Below are positions 33,010 through 44,173 of a stretch of 64,000 nt of DNA, in pieces. The notes below the pieces were generated by a model. That model did no database searches and had not been told where the DNA came from. It worked only from the letters and a program-made list of their open reading frames with translations. The stretch is from Aquatica leii (taxonomy: Eukaryota; Arthropoda; Insecta; Coleoptera; Lampyridae): contig CM069435.1 in assembly GCA_035610365.1 (NCBI GenBank), positions 12,079,123 through 12,143,122 of the forward strand, written 5' to 3'. Made by a program: the position numbers and the translations under genes. Position 1 is the first letter of the stretch. Every line of letters begins with the position of its first letter.

Positions 33010-36000
33010 CCACTGCTAATAAATTCTCTATATACATTTATTACACTACGTGTAGTCTTTTTCTCCTTTTTATAACTTCTTCCATCCATCCCACTCCTTC
33101 TCCTCCTTCTCCCAATACCTCCAAGCTTCCTCTCTCCTCTTCTCTTACCTCTATACACTCCTTTAACATGTGCTTTATATTTTCCCACCCCTCCCTACAT
33201 AGTCTACATCTCTTATCTTTATCTTCCTTTCAGTACTCATTCTCTTGCTCTTCATTCCCGCATCTAAACTATGCTACTATTCTTTTTAATCTTAAGCTTT
33301 TTTTGTCCTTTATGTACCTTGGAATATTATCTATTACTATATTTGTATATCTTTCATTATACTTTCCCTCTCGTATTCTTACTCTTGTTTCTTGTCTCTG
33401 TATATCCTTGTCTCTGTATATCCTTATCTCTTCTTATTATCTCATCTTTTATTTCCCTTTCTGTCTCCCTTATTTTCTCTACCTCTTCTCTCACGCATCC
33501 AACTATTTCATAATACCTTTTCCTTTCATCTTGTCCATATTTAATTTTTCCATTCTTTGTAACATACTTCAGTTACCTACGTAATTTTACTTTAACATAA
33601 AACAAAAGCATAACAAATAAATGAATTAATGCACCAGCCAGCTCACAAAAATATTTATTCAAAACACACATTAAAAACAAACTACATAACAGCAATGAGA
33701 AATTTTCATATTTATTTAATTAGAGTCGTGGGAATTCTTACGTTACTTAAGATTAATAATTTTCAATTTGATAAATACAAAAATTTTATAATTTGGACAC
33801 CACAATATTTTTTTATCTATGATGGTTAAATATTGAAACCAAAAACAAAACTTAACTTAAAACTAATAATTACAGATTATTTACATACGTGCCCTTGAAG
33901 GTTTTTTTTATCACTTACGAATTGCGCAACTTCTTATTAAGGTGTGGTCATCATGTGACTCATTGAGATGATGCAATATGATGCAATTTCCGTAAATCGT
34001 ATATTTTCTCTTTTACGAAGATTTGACTGATATCTTGCCTTTTAAATCAATAAAATTGATAATCGTAGATCGTAATTTCCATAATCGCAGACGTATAAAG
34101 ATCGAAATCGTACTCATAAGACTTTCATACTTAAAAAACATCGTTTAAGAACGAAACCAAAACTCCAGAACAAAAAAAAACTAAAACGTAAATTGCGATG
34201 AATTACACAATGCGGATCAAAACAAAAATGACTTACCCCTTCGAATTATCGGGTTTTATCTTTCCATTTCTTTTTAAATATTACGAAACGCAAGTGCTAC
34301 AACCAAACGCAGGCTTAAATAATTTTCGCCATTAGGGCAAAAATTCACAAACACAAATTCAACAAGTGGTAATTCCACTTTTTGCAGCACGCAAAAAAAT
34401 GTCTGCTTCACTTCATTGCGAAACGTAAGATGCAGGAGGATGACTTGATACTTAAGAAGAAGGCTCATAACGCATCTGCAGTGCGTCAAATGCATTGCGG
34501 AAAAGAATTTACATAAACAGTGAACACAAAAATGTTAATCAAAAACAGACGTATCCAATCGTAAAAAATGTGCACGTTACATCTTTACGTCTCTCCAGCA
34601 CATTTTAAGCAATTTACATTCTTCTCTTTCTTTCATTTGTTCTTTGTAACACATTGCTCTCTTCCCCGCATGTACTCTTATCTTTTCTAACTTCATTTCC
34701 TCCTCTGCTATGTACCCTGGCGTTTCCCTTTCTAATCCTAACGTCGATTTCTAGTATTTTTCTTGTACTTTAGCCAATTCCTCCCATTCCTTCTACCCCC
34801 ATATTTCCGCCCCGTACATCATCACAATCTTTATTAATTTGTTAAACAACCATCTTCTTGTTTCTATTTGCTTCCCAAATCCCCTCTCTCCTGTACCCCA
34901 CACCTGACCTACTATTCTATTACATTTTTTTGCCAACCACTTTACATGAACCTCATCTTTATTGTCGTATCTGATGCGAAAACCCAAATACGTCACTTCA
35001 TTTACACTTTCTATTATCTCGTCTCTTCACCCCTCCCCCCTTTTAAACACTAGTATCTTTGTTTTTCCCACATTTACACTTCAACACTTTTTTTCCAGAT
35101 ATTTTTTTACTGTCTTTATCATCTCCTTCATTTCTCTTTTTTTCTTCGCTATAATCACTACGTCATCCGCATACGCCAAAACCCACACTTTTAACCCCCC
35201 CTTACTATTCCGCCACTTTGTTGCCCCATCAACTCTTTCTCTAAATCCTCTAAATATACAGCAGATAAACTAGGACTATGAGGGCACCCTTGCCTTAATC
35301 CTTTATTTTATCTATTCTTACTTTGCACTTTGTCTCATTATATATTTCCTCTGTATTCTTTACTAGTTCTTCCTCTATCTGTTTTTTTCTTTATATTTTC
35401 CACCCATTTACATTATCAAACGCTGCTTTTATATCCAGAAATAACGCAAAAACTTTCACTCTTTTCACTTCTGATTCTTTGTTTACTATCTGTTTTAATA
35501 TGTATACATTATCTAATGCCCTTCTTCCTCTTCTAAATCCTGTCTGCCAGTCTAGTAAGATCTTTTTTTTTGTCCATTTCTCTTTCCAGTCTTTTTTGCA
35601 AAATTGTCATATAAATTTTATATGCCACATTTGACACACTTATACCTCTATAGTTTTTCACCTCTCTTCTGTCTCCTCCTTCGTAAACTAGGAATATTAT
35701 TGCATCTTTCCAATCATCCGGAAACCCATCACCTGACCATATCTTATTTAAAATTTTCCCTATTCTTTCTTTCGTTCTCTCTCCTATATATTTCCATTGT
35801 TTTCCTTGCGTTCCATCCGTCCCTTCTGCCTTTCCATTTTTTATTTTTCTTAATGATTCTTCTATTTCTTCTTTTTGTATAGTAGTACTGCTCCCCCTCT
35901 TGTTATTTTTTCTATTTCGAATTCACCCTTCTTCTCTTCTTCTCCCTCTAAGACCTCTACGCAATAATCTCTCCATTTTTTCATATTAATTTGTATCCCC

Positions 36001-37250
36001 CCTTTTTTCCAATTTTGTTTTCTTTATTCAAAAAGTTCCATATGTCTCCTTCATTTTCTAACATTTATATATGTTCTTCCAACTCTTTTTTTATATTCTT
36101 CTTTTCGCTTACAACGCTCTTTTATATATTGCGACTTTAATCTGTTATATTCCTGAATATTAATTTTTCTTTTTTCCACCTTCTTTTACCTCTTCTTACC
36201 TCCTTCCTGGCTTTCCTGCATTTCTTATTCCACCACCTCTTTTCTCTAAACTCCTTTATGTTTTTTTCCAGTATTTTTTTCTTTCTACTGCTTTATACAT
36301 TTTTCTGTTCAATTCCTTCACTCCTTCCTCTACTTTTTCCTTCGCCCATTGTTTTTCCTCTAATTTTTTCTTATAAACCTCAATAATTTGATCTCTTCAT
36401 ACCTTTTTCTCCCTCCAAACTGTGTCTGAATTTTTTCTTTTTCTCTTCCAACCTTTTAGCCTTACTTCTAATAGCTGATGGCCAGAATCAATATCTTCCC
36501 CTATTTTAAAACATTCTATTTCCTCCAAAACCTTTCAACTAACCATTACATAATCTATTATAGATTCTCCCCTCTCACTTATATATATATTCTCCTCTAT
36601 CCCCTTTCTCCATATTTCCATTGAGTATAGTCCACCCCTTCCCCTCACATAACTCTAATAGCTTTTTACCTTATTTGTTTAATGTCGTATCCATCGTTTC
36701 TTTTTATTTCCTCCCCATTCACTATCATGCCCTAACCTTCACCAATTCTCTCGTTAAAATCTCCACTTATTATTAATTTTCCTCTCTCCTCTACCATCAG
36801 TAGCTGTTTCAATTTTCTTATTGTTTGTTTCGTTTCTTGACCGTATACTGTTATCACTGTATATCTACCTTCATCTTCCCTTGATATTTGATTTACTACT
36901 ATTCTTTGTTCTTGCATTTTATTTTCGCATTCTTCTATCACCCATTCTTCTCTTACTCCTGATATATAGAAAGAGCGCAAGAAGTATGCGCTCTTTTTTT
37001 TTTTCTTTTCTTGTTGTGAACTGTACATTCCAACTATGTCCCTCTGGTAAATTTACTTTCCATCTTTTCCAATCTTTCTCCTCCAGACACGTTTCTACTA
37101 AACCCACAATGTCAAACCCTTCTATATACATCCAAAAATCAGCTCCTGCAACGTTCCAAAAAACTAAACCTATTTCTTTTGTTTTCTTCTTATCGTTTTC
37201 CTTTCTCTTTGCCTGGTCGTCCCCTTTTTTTATCCTTTACCCCCCTTATT
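33010..37250 (-). pseudogene. LINE ORF2 (endonuclease, reverse transcriptase)
   Basis: Landmarks in order on the minus strand: FWNVAGADFWMYIEGFDIVGLVETCLEE (in two reading pieces, 37165-37080) is the APE endonuclease N-terminus. GKLIISGDFNERIGEG (36780-36732) is its catalytic GDFN motif. RT follows, with LAYADDVVIIAKKKREM and YADD at 35162-35173. YLGFRIRYDNKDEVHVKWLAKKCNRIVGQVWG and IVMMYGAEIWG (34990-34793) form the C-terminal domain. After the LTR insertion, the tail has a CRLCREGW zinc-finger-like motif (~33205-33170) and a KYKAHVKGVYRGKRRGERK basic stretch. Many frameshifts and stops; it is inactive. Confidence 0.8.
33558..34581 (-). mobile_element. Solo LTR, family B copy 2, with TCTT target duplication
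   Basis: Read on the minus strand it starts TGTAACGTGCACATTT (34581) and ends AAGTATGTTACA (33558), 1024 bp. TCTT at 33554-33557 and TCTT at 34582-34585 are the target duplication. Internal marks shared with the other family B copies include GATTAACATTTTTGTGTTC, GCAATGCATTT, GCAGATGCG, AATATTGTGGTGTCCAAATTAT and GCTGGCTGGTGCATTA. It interrupts LINE ORF2 between the RT C-terminal domain and the zinc-finger tail. Confidence 0.92.
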
Positions 37251-38002
37251 CTAGTTTTTTGGCCTCCTTCTCTCTAATTTATTTTCTTTTACGTTCCAGT
37301 GCATCTCCTCTCCCTCAGCCCATAATTTCATAAACCCTATTTTTATTCTTTTTCCTTCTCCTTTTAGTCTTCTTCCTTCCACCCTTATATTTTTTTGTAA
37401 CTGTCTTTCCACTGGAGTCATATCTCCATCTATAAATATCCTTGTTCCTCTTAACCCTCCTTTTGTCTTTAATATTTCTAGTTTATCCTCTACTGAATCC
37501 AATTTTACTAGTATTAACCCACTCGCTATTTTAATTGCGTTTCTTATACCTTTTTCCAGTCCCAATTCATTTTTAAACAAGTTATCCACTTGATTTTTAC
37601 GCTCTTCTCTTCCCTCTTGACTTTCCATTCCTCTGATAACTAAGTTCTTCCTTCTCTTTTCCCTTTCCATTACTTCCACCTTTCTTTTCAAATCCTCTAT
37701 TTTCTCTTCCATGCTCTTATTTTTTTTCCCCACATATCGCATATCTCCCTTCGCTCTTCTCTTTCTTTTTTTAACTCCTCCACGATCTTTTCCAGATTAG
37801 ATACTACTTTTTTGTTCTCTTCCCTCATCTGCTTTATTTCTCTAATCATTTCCCTACACATTTCCAATACTCCCTGCTCTTCCTTATCACTCTCCTCCTT
37901 TCTCGGGCTTCTTTTTGTTTGCTTACTCCTTGCAAAAGCTTCTTGCATCATTTCTTGTCTTTTGTTTTTCCTTTCCGATCCTGTCGATTCAGATTCTGAC
38001 AT
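37251..38002 (-). pseudogene. LINE ORF1 (coiled coil plus RRM-like domain)
   Basis: The ATG at 38002 opens MSESESTGSERKNKRQEMM. A long charged coiled coil follows (EMCREMIREIKQMREENKKVV...). A frameshift near 37740 links it to the second open frame (37742-37251). That frame continues the coiled coil (MEEKIEDLKRKVEVMEREKR) and then has RRKNLVIRGMES, the start of an RRM-like fold. GGLRGTRIFIDGDMTPVERQ follows, then a basic RRLKGEGKRIKIGFMKLW. This arrangement is the design of L1-type ORF1 RNA-binding proteins, which coat the element RNA. Only one frameshift is evident. Confidence 0.75.
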
Positions 38003-41000
38003 GATTATTACTAATTATGTTTAATTAAAACAAGCCACAAATATTTAAAAAAAAACAAAATAAAAATGTCTATGAATAAATAAAAATAAAAGTCTGTAAT
38101 GTACTGATAACAAAAATGCGCGCTTGACTTGACTTAGGTATTTTAATTAATAAAATGAAATAGTTGTAGACCAATTTAATTAAATATTCTTAACTTATGT
38201 TTAATATAAACTTCATTTACATATTTGTTTATGCTTATGTTAAATGCTTTTAATATCTTTACAAATTAGTTTTATAAAACACTTTTTTATTTTGACTAAA
38301 AACCCTATTATTTGTGCATTTTCGTCAAAAGTGGGTTCACAATACAATTTAAATGCAAGCAAACACATTGGAATCCCATAATGATACTAATCCACTAATT
38401 AAAACATAACAAAGAAATATATTTTTTGAAAATTTTCAAAAGTGGACATTTTATAAAATTTCAAAATAAAATCTTTAGTTCGAATTTGAAAAAAATATTT
38501 TCTTCTTAATATATATTGTGTTGTATATCAAATTAAAGGGCATTAAAAAATCAACAAAACGACACCACTTCCATGTCTCTAAGTCAACTAGGAGAGCTAC
38601 AATTATAATTTTTAAAAAAGTCGGCCGAGCATTTTTTGCCTTTTTTGAGAACTTTACATAGCTCTAAATCCTAAACGGATAAACATTTTTCAATAAAAAT
38701 TTGTATTTTTCTTAGTTTTGACAAACAAACAAACTGTGTTGATTTGAGATGGACTGACCCTACTCTGTTCAATCATTAACATGTTTTTTTCATTCTTTGA
38801 CGAGATCAGCTATAATTGATAGAATTAATGTGAGGGGACTTAGTTTTAAATTAATTTGTTAAATAAAAAGCTATACTACATTTTAAGTTAAGTAGAAATT
38901 GTACACTAATACGAGGAAAAACTTGTGTGCATCAAAAAAATTAAAAGATTATTAGGTTAATCGAGATCGACAGTTTTTTTGGAGAACTTAAGTCATATGA
39001 ACGCTGTTTGTTTAATTATAGTAATGTTGGTACCAAAAATTTAACAAATACCAAGATTCTATTTAATATTCCCGAGAATATAAATTTTGACATAACCAAC
39101 AGAAAAAGATTATCATTTTATGTTTAAGAAACATTTACCTACCACGCTTAAAATTTTTAAAAAACAATCTTTGAAAATAGATTTCTTAGTTAACCGTCAA
39201 AAATATGCAAATAAAAAAAATTATTCCAAAAACAGTAGATTAAAATTAATAATTTATGTTAAAAACCTTAACACCAAATTAGATATAAACAATTAGATTT
39301 AATTAGTATAAACAACAATTAAGTAAAGTTTATGTAAACTCCAAATTTACATGCTAAAATTAGTAAAGCTCAGAAACAAGTGCTTGTATACAACTATAAT
39401 TTTAAATCAATTTAAATTATGTCACATTTGAATTGTGAATGTGTTGAATATTGTAAAACTGAAACCAAACGTTTTCTGAATTTATAAATAAATACTACAT
39501 GACATATTGTAAGTAGTAGTATATAATCAATTCCAATCTTTCTTGCCGAGAATTTGAAAAATTTCTACTGGTCTATTTAAAATGTTAAAAAAATTAGATC
39601 GTATTTTGAAAAAACGTTTTCTTCATGGCATATTATTTTTATGATTTTATACAATCAACATAAGTATATCGCAAATTTTCCATAAAAAGTTTTATAAAAG
39701 CAACATTAATACACTAATTATACAAAACTAGAAATGAATTCCTACAGATAAACTAAAATGAAAACATTAATCGTCGTACCGCACAAAAACCATACATCTT
39801 TTTTCAGTCACGCACTTGAAGCTATTAACAAGTGTGTGTGGTTGTAATCACGCGTGATCAGTTCAATTTAGTAATTACGTTTAGTAATTGATTTTCACAT
39901 TCCAATAAATACCTTTTGCTTCATTACTGATTACCACACTATTTTATAATACTACAATAATAAAATTCGATCGCAGTTTTTCTGAAACTATAAACTACTT
40001 TAATTATGATTTTTTTTTTAATAATCTGTTTTTTATTTATATTGAATAAAAATATTAAATTATTCATCATTACAAAAAAATGTAATTAAAACACTTTTTG
40101 GAATCACTACAAATAAAATTACTTCTTGTACAGAAAATTTAATTCGTTTTTATATTTTTTACTATGCAATAAAATGCGTATAAAACTGAAAACGCAAAAA
40201 TTCAAATTTTTTTATTAAAAGAATTGTATTTAAAAGAAAATTTAATCAATGCGTGAAACGTAATTACACAATACTAAACTGAATAAAAACTCTAAAGGTT
40301 AACTTGTAATTAAACGCGGTTACAAATTATTCATCAATTAATTTGATTCTCAAGTGTTTTGAAATATTTATAAATGCGTCTTAAATACTTTCTTTTGAAT
40401 TCGTAAATTAGTTTTAGTGCTATCAACTTTTAATTTACTTTAAAAAGCTCGAAATCATTTTTTTTTTCTGTGACTTTTTCGACAACTTACTAAAGAAGAC
40501 TTTTTGTTTTTAACTTATTATTTTATTAATAAAGCAACTTTTTTTTTGTTATATCAAACTAATCTAAAAGTGCATTAGCAAATTTAAGTAAATCTATTTT
40601 ATGAAAATTGTTACTTAAAAACACTCGAACTTGATAAATAATTTATGTACGTTTCATTAATTATCGAGCATTTATATTAATTCAATTTGTTTCAAAATTA
40701 TTTTGTTGTAGTATTAATTTAAACATTTAAAAAAAGTAACAGCACAAATATACGTTTTTCAGAAATAAATTTATTTTCTGGTGTTATTTTTAAAGTGGAT
40801 TTCACGCTAGCGTATTTCCTCTACTTCCTTTGTTATATAAAAAAATGCTTTTTCCAAAATTTGTAATAATTTAAAAATAGCAATTGATAAAATTATTTTA
40901 AAAAATTGTAGTTCATTGGTTGTACTCAAAAGTTATAATCAAGGCAGTAAAGTTAGCCCGGACTTTTTTTGATAAACTAATAAATGACATTGTACTGAAT

Positions 41001-41353
41001 TGTGCTCAATACGTGCTACCTTGTGCAATAAAAATTATTTCTTTTTGAAGTGAAACTTTTTTATCGGCGTTGGAAAAAAATTTACCGTCATATTTTACGC
41101 GTCACATTTTTTACCGTCACATTTTTTTCGGTTACGCGTAACATTATTCCGTTACGCGCCATCTTTTTTTTTCTGAAACGTAATAGTGACGTTATAAATA
41201 ATATAAATATAAAAGTGATCAACAAAATCAAAGTCTTTATTTTAATTCTAATTCCAGTGGATTTTTAACAAAAGTAAGTAATTATATCTATTTTTCTAAT
41301 ACTTGGGTAGAATTAATTGACATAGAGTATAAATTCTGAAATATGTTATTAAT
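38003..41353. other. AT-rich region, no gene recognised
   Basis: 3.3 kb of very AT-rich DNA with no convincing reading frame. About 38760-38860 resembles 24200-24320 (dispersed repeat). At 41090-41170 three close ACGCGTMAC-type motifs surround GTCACATTTTTT repeats. I recognise no functional element. Confidence 0.4.
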
Positions 41354-41454
41354 TTAAATTTAAAATATTTAAGGTTAACCTCAGTTTCTGATTGAACGAT
41401 GACATTTTAAATTTAATATATTTAAGGTTAACTCAGTTTCTGTTTGAACGATGA
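41354..41454. repeat. Two-copy tandem duplication, ~51-bp unit
   Basis: TTTAAATTTAAAATATTTAA...GATTGAACGATGACA (41354-41404) is followed directly by a copy ending GTTTGAACGATGACA (41405-41454). Confidence 0.85.
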
Positions 41455-41623
41455 CAATGATAGTAATAATTCTATTTCAATTACTGAAATGCTGTAATAA
41501 TCTTAGTAACAAAAAGTTATTTAACCAATTTCTAAAAAGTTGCATGTAGATCATTTTGTTGTAAATCAATTAAATAATTTTTTATTATAAAATTCTAAAA
41601 TATTTTTAAATAAATAAAAAGTT

Positions 41624-41640
41624 CTCCGCCGGGTGGGCTC

Positions 41641-41677
<37 letters not shown>

Positions 41678-41697
41678 GCCGATTGCGCCACGGAGGC
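41624..41697 (-). tRNA. tRNA-Asn(GTT), possibly decayed
   Basis: Reading the minus strand from 41697, the acceptor strand is GCCTCCG and the D arm is GCGC-AATCGGCTA-GCGC. The anticodon arm is TTCGG-CTGTTAA-CCGAA with anticodon GTT, and the variable loop is AGGTT. The T arm is GGTGG-TTCGAGC-CCACC, and the 3' acceptor strand is CGGCGGA plus G discriminator. The A and B box promoter sequences are intact and there is no intron. The acceptor stem has two mispairs (G1-A72 and T4-C69), unusual for a working tRNA, so this may be a young pseudogene. No strong T-run terminator directly follows the 3' end. Confidence 0.85.
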
Positions 41698-41813
41698 ACA
41701 TACTCTAGGTCACAAAACGGATGGTTATAAGGTACACGGTCAAAACGTTGCTATAAGATACGATCAATTGTTGTTGTAATACTCCACAAATTCTACAAAA
41801 TCATCAAATATCA

Positions 41814-41835
41814 GCCTTCGTGGCGCAATCGGTTA
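41814..41835 (+). pseudogene. Truncated tRNA-Asn 5' fragment
   Basis: GCCTTCGTGGCGCAATCGGTTA equals the first 22 nt of tRNA-Asn (acceptor strand, D-stem and A box) with two differences from the nearby gene. It is in the opposite orientation, head to head with 41624-41697 and 116 bp away. It stops abruptly where a ~100-bp direct repeat begins, so it is a breakpoint remnant, not a gene. Confidence 0.75.
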
Positions 41836-42065
41836 TTTGTATTCATGTCTATGATAATAAAATCCTTTTTTTTGTATTCATGTCTATGATAATAAAATCC
41901 TTTTGTTTAAACTTTATCTAATTTAACTTTATTTAACCAATTTCTGAAAAGTTGCATGTAGATCATTTTTTTGTATTCATGTCTATGATAATAAAATCCT
42001 TTTGTTTAAACTTTATCTAATTTAACTTTAACCAATTTCTGAAAAGTTGCATGTAGATCATTTTG
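41836..42065. repeat. Direct repeats of a ~100-bp unit next to the tRNA fragment
   Basis: The unit TTTGTATTCATGTCTATGATA...AAAATCCTTTT starts at 41836 (short, 35 bp), 41871 (long) and 41971 (long). Each long unit ends with CCAATTTCTGAAAAGTTGCATGTAGATCATTTT, split here for length: CCAATTTCTGAAAAG then TTGCATGTAGATCATTTT. A further copy of this end lies at 41523-41557, on the far side of the tRNA gene. The tRNA locus has therefore been duplicated and rearranged together with its flank. Confidence 0.9.
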
Positions 42066-42310
42066 CGAAAAATAAGGCCATAAAGAAGTTTCACTTCTTA
42101 CATGTGTACACTAGTACACGCCCTCAAATTTTTTTTATTTACAATTTTTACGAAAACAGTCATCTTTCGATAACGATAACAAATAGCCCCTAAAGGCGGA
42201 TAAGGAAACGGTCGGCAGCTTGCTGCAGGCTACTGGTGAAATAAAATAGCCAGCGCGCACCAAAGGGCGAAAAAAGAAAGAAAAGGAAAACGCAAAAATA
42301 AATCAAAATA

Positions 42311-44100
42311 TGGTTGACAAAATTAGTGATGTAACATTTACTAATCAGGGGGTGGATCCCCCAGATACGGCGGAAGCGGTGTGCAAACAAACCTCCTTGC
42401 GGTCGTCCTACAGCAAATTGTAAAGAAACCCAAGGTAGACCCCTGGCCTTGAATGCTACTGGAAAGAACAAAGAAGATGATATTTGCAAAGAAGTAGTAG
42501 AGCACGGGGATTCTGAAATGTCATCAAATTAATATAGAGAATGGGCTAGAAAGCTCTTCAGTCTCCTGACAACCGTTCAGAAATCAAGAACTTAAGCGCT
42601 AATTTATCTCCTCCTGATATATGACATAGATCCCAAACAACCCCATCAAACAATAATATGGGATACGTGGACTTAACTTGGGATTATAAAAGCAATAAAT
42701 CCATTAAAAAGAAAAAGATTTGTGATATTGGTAACGCATGGAAAGATGATATAAAAACAACTATGTTAGTTCTTTAATTGTAAAAACTAATAGAGACATT
42801 AAATTCAGAAACAAAAAGCTGGACCAGTTTGTCACAAAGAATTCTAAAATTAAAAGAGAGATAAAAGATGAAAATCTGAACATCAGAAGCACAATGTCCA
42901 AAAAATGACGGAGGAACTTCAAAACGTACTTGAGAATCAAATTGAAATTGTCGACATAAAAGGAACGACAACGGGGACAACAAGAACAAAATAATACAAA
43001 CCGAGGGAGAATCATTAGAGCAAACACATAAAACATGGAACCAAGCAGTCACAAGCTAAACAATTAGAGAAACACAAACGTTTAAGGATCGCAACACTCC
43101 CTTTGGAAGAAGACACATTTGATAACACCAAAACGCATTTAGGAAATCCCGTCGAAAAAAGAATGTAGCCTTATCCATAGTAAATAGTTCAGATAAAACG
43201 ATGACAAAATGGATTACAAAAATACAAGGATAGATTCACAGACATCTGTGAATCATCAAATAGTATTGAAATTCTCAAACATACTATTAAACAAAAGGTA
43301 TAAAGAGAAACCATAAAAAAACTAATAAAAATCGAAATAGAGAATGACGAAAAAGACTTATGGAATAAACTTTACTCGGCTATAAGTGCTGCCAATATCT
43401 CGCAGATAACTACCCATAAACTATTATCTTTAGACACTGAACGGTTGAAGAAAATGCTACAGACTGTGTTCTGCGGCACCAGCATACGATTAGATCTATA
43501 TGAACCAATTAATTCAAATACAATGAATGTTACTGCAAATAATACGAATAGAAGAAAACAATTCTCTACTTTTGCTATCACACTAAAGAAGAAGGATACG
43601 GATTTCAAGACATTACTGACAGAGTTGAAATCAATACTCCAAGAGACTAAAGGAAAAAAAATCATAAGAAATGTTAGAAGTATGAAAAATGGAAAAGTAC
43701 TAATAGTTATAGACGAAAATTAAGACACCAAGGTGCTCTATATTAACCTCAATCATTAAGAATTATTCTTAATACAGAGCCAGAGGTCCTAAAAATAGGA
43801 AAACTCTTCTTGCAATGAATTGATTAGCAAAAGGGGGAATAGAAGAGAGAGTTTCGGTCACACAATGCTACCGTTGCTGATCCTATGGGCATGTAGCGTC
43901 AGAATGCATACATGAGGTAGACAATTATAAATACTGCTATAGAAGTGGGAGAGAAAGGTATACGACAAATGAGTACAAAGATGAAGAAGATAAATGTCTC
44001 ATCCACAACCAGATTAGGCACAAAATAGGCACCTTAAAATACAAAGCCTTTGGTGAGGCAATAAGAAAAAAAACCAATGTTGCCTAAAACGCAATTCAAA
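42311..44100 (+). pseudogene. R1-clade ORF1 (gag-like)
   Basis: The frame begins MVDKISDVTFTNQGVDPPD (42311) and soon breaks. The middle is Lys/Glu/Asn-rich. A clean 92-codon frame at 43445-43723 has KQFSTFAITLKKKDTDFKT, ELKSILQETKGKKIIRNVR and SMKNGKVLIVIDEN, matching the conserved end of R1-type gag before the knuckles. Zinc knuckles follow at ~43875-44005 (CYRC*SYGHVASEC, then YCYRSGRERYTTNEY and C), with one stop inside. Nucleic-acid binding is the known role of these knuckles. Not functional. Confidence 0.7.
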
Positions 44101-44173
44101 GAGCAAGGACTTGGCTTTCCACGAGGTAAAAGTAAAAGATAAAGGGACATGGAAGACAAACACATAACGCAAA

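Larger units (their letters stand above)
33003..38002 (-). mobile_element. Long LINE (APE-RT), interrupted by a solo LTR
   Basis: This 5-kb minus-strand non-LTR retrotransposon has ORF1 at 38002-37251 and ORF2 from about 37250 to 33010. The strand has strong purine bias (coding strand rich in GAA/AAA/AGA, so the plus strand is strikingly CT-rich), which marks the element's limits clearly. A ~1.02-kb AT-rich segment (33558-34581) lacking this bias is a later LTR insertion. The clade is not assigned; ORF1 is L1-like in design. Confidence 0.85.

Noticed and set aside
33168..33584. Long plus-strand open frames in the CT-rich block 33-38 kb
   Set aside because: They are Ser/Leu/Phe/Tyr-rich shadows of the purine-biased minus-strand LINE ORFs.
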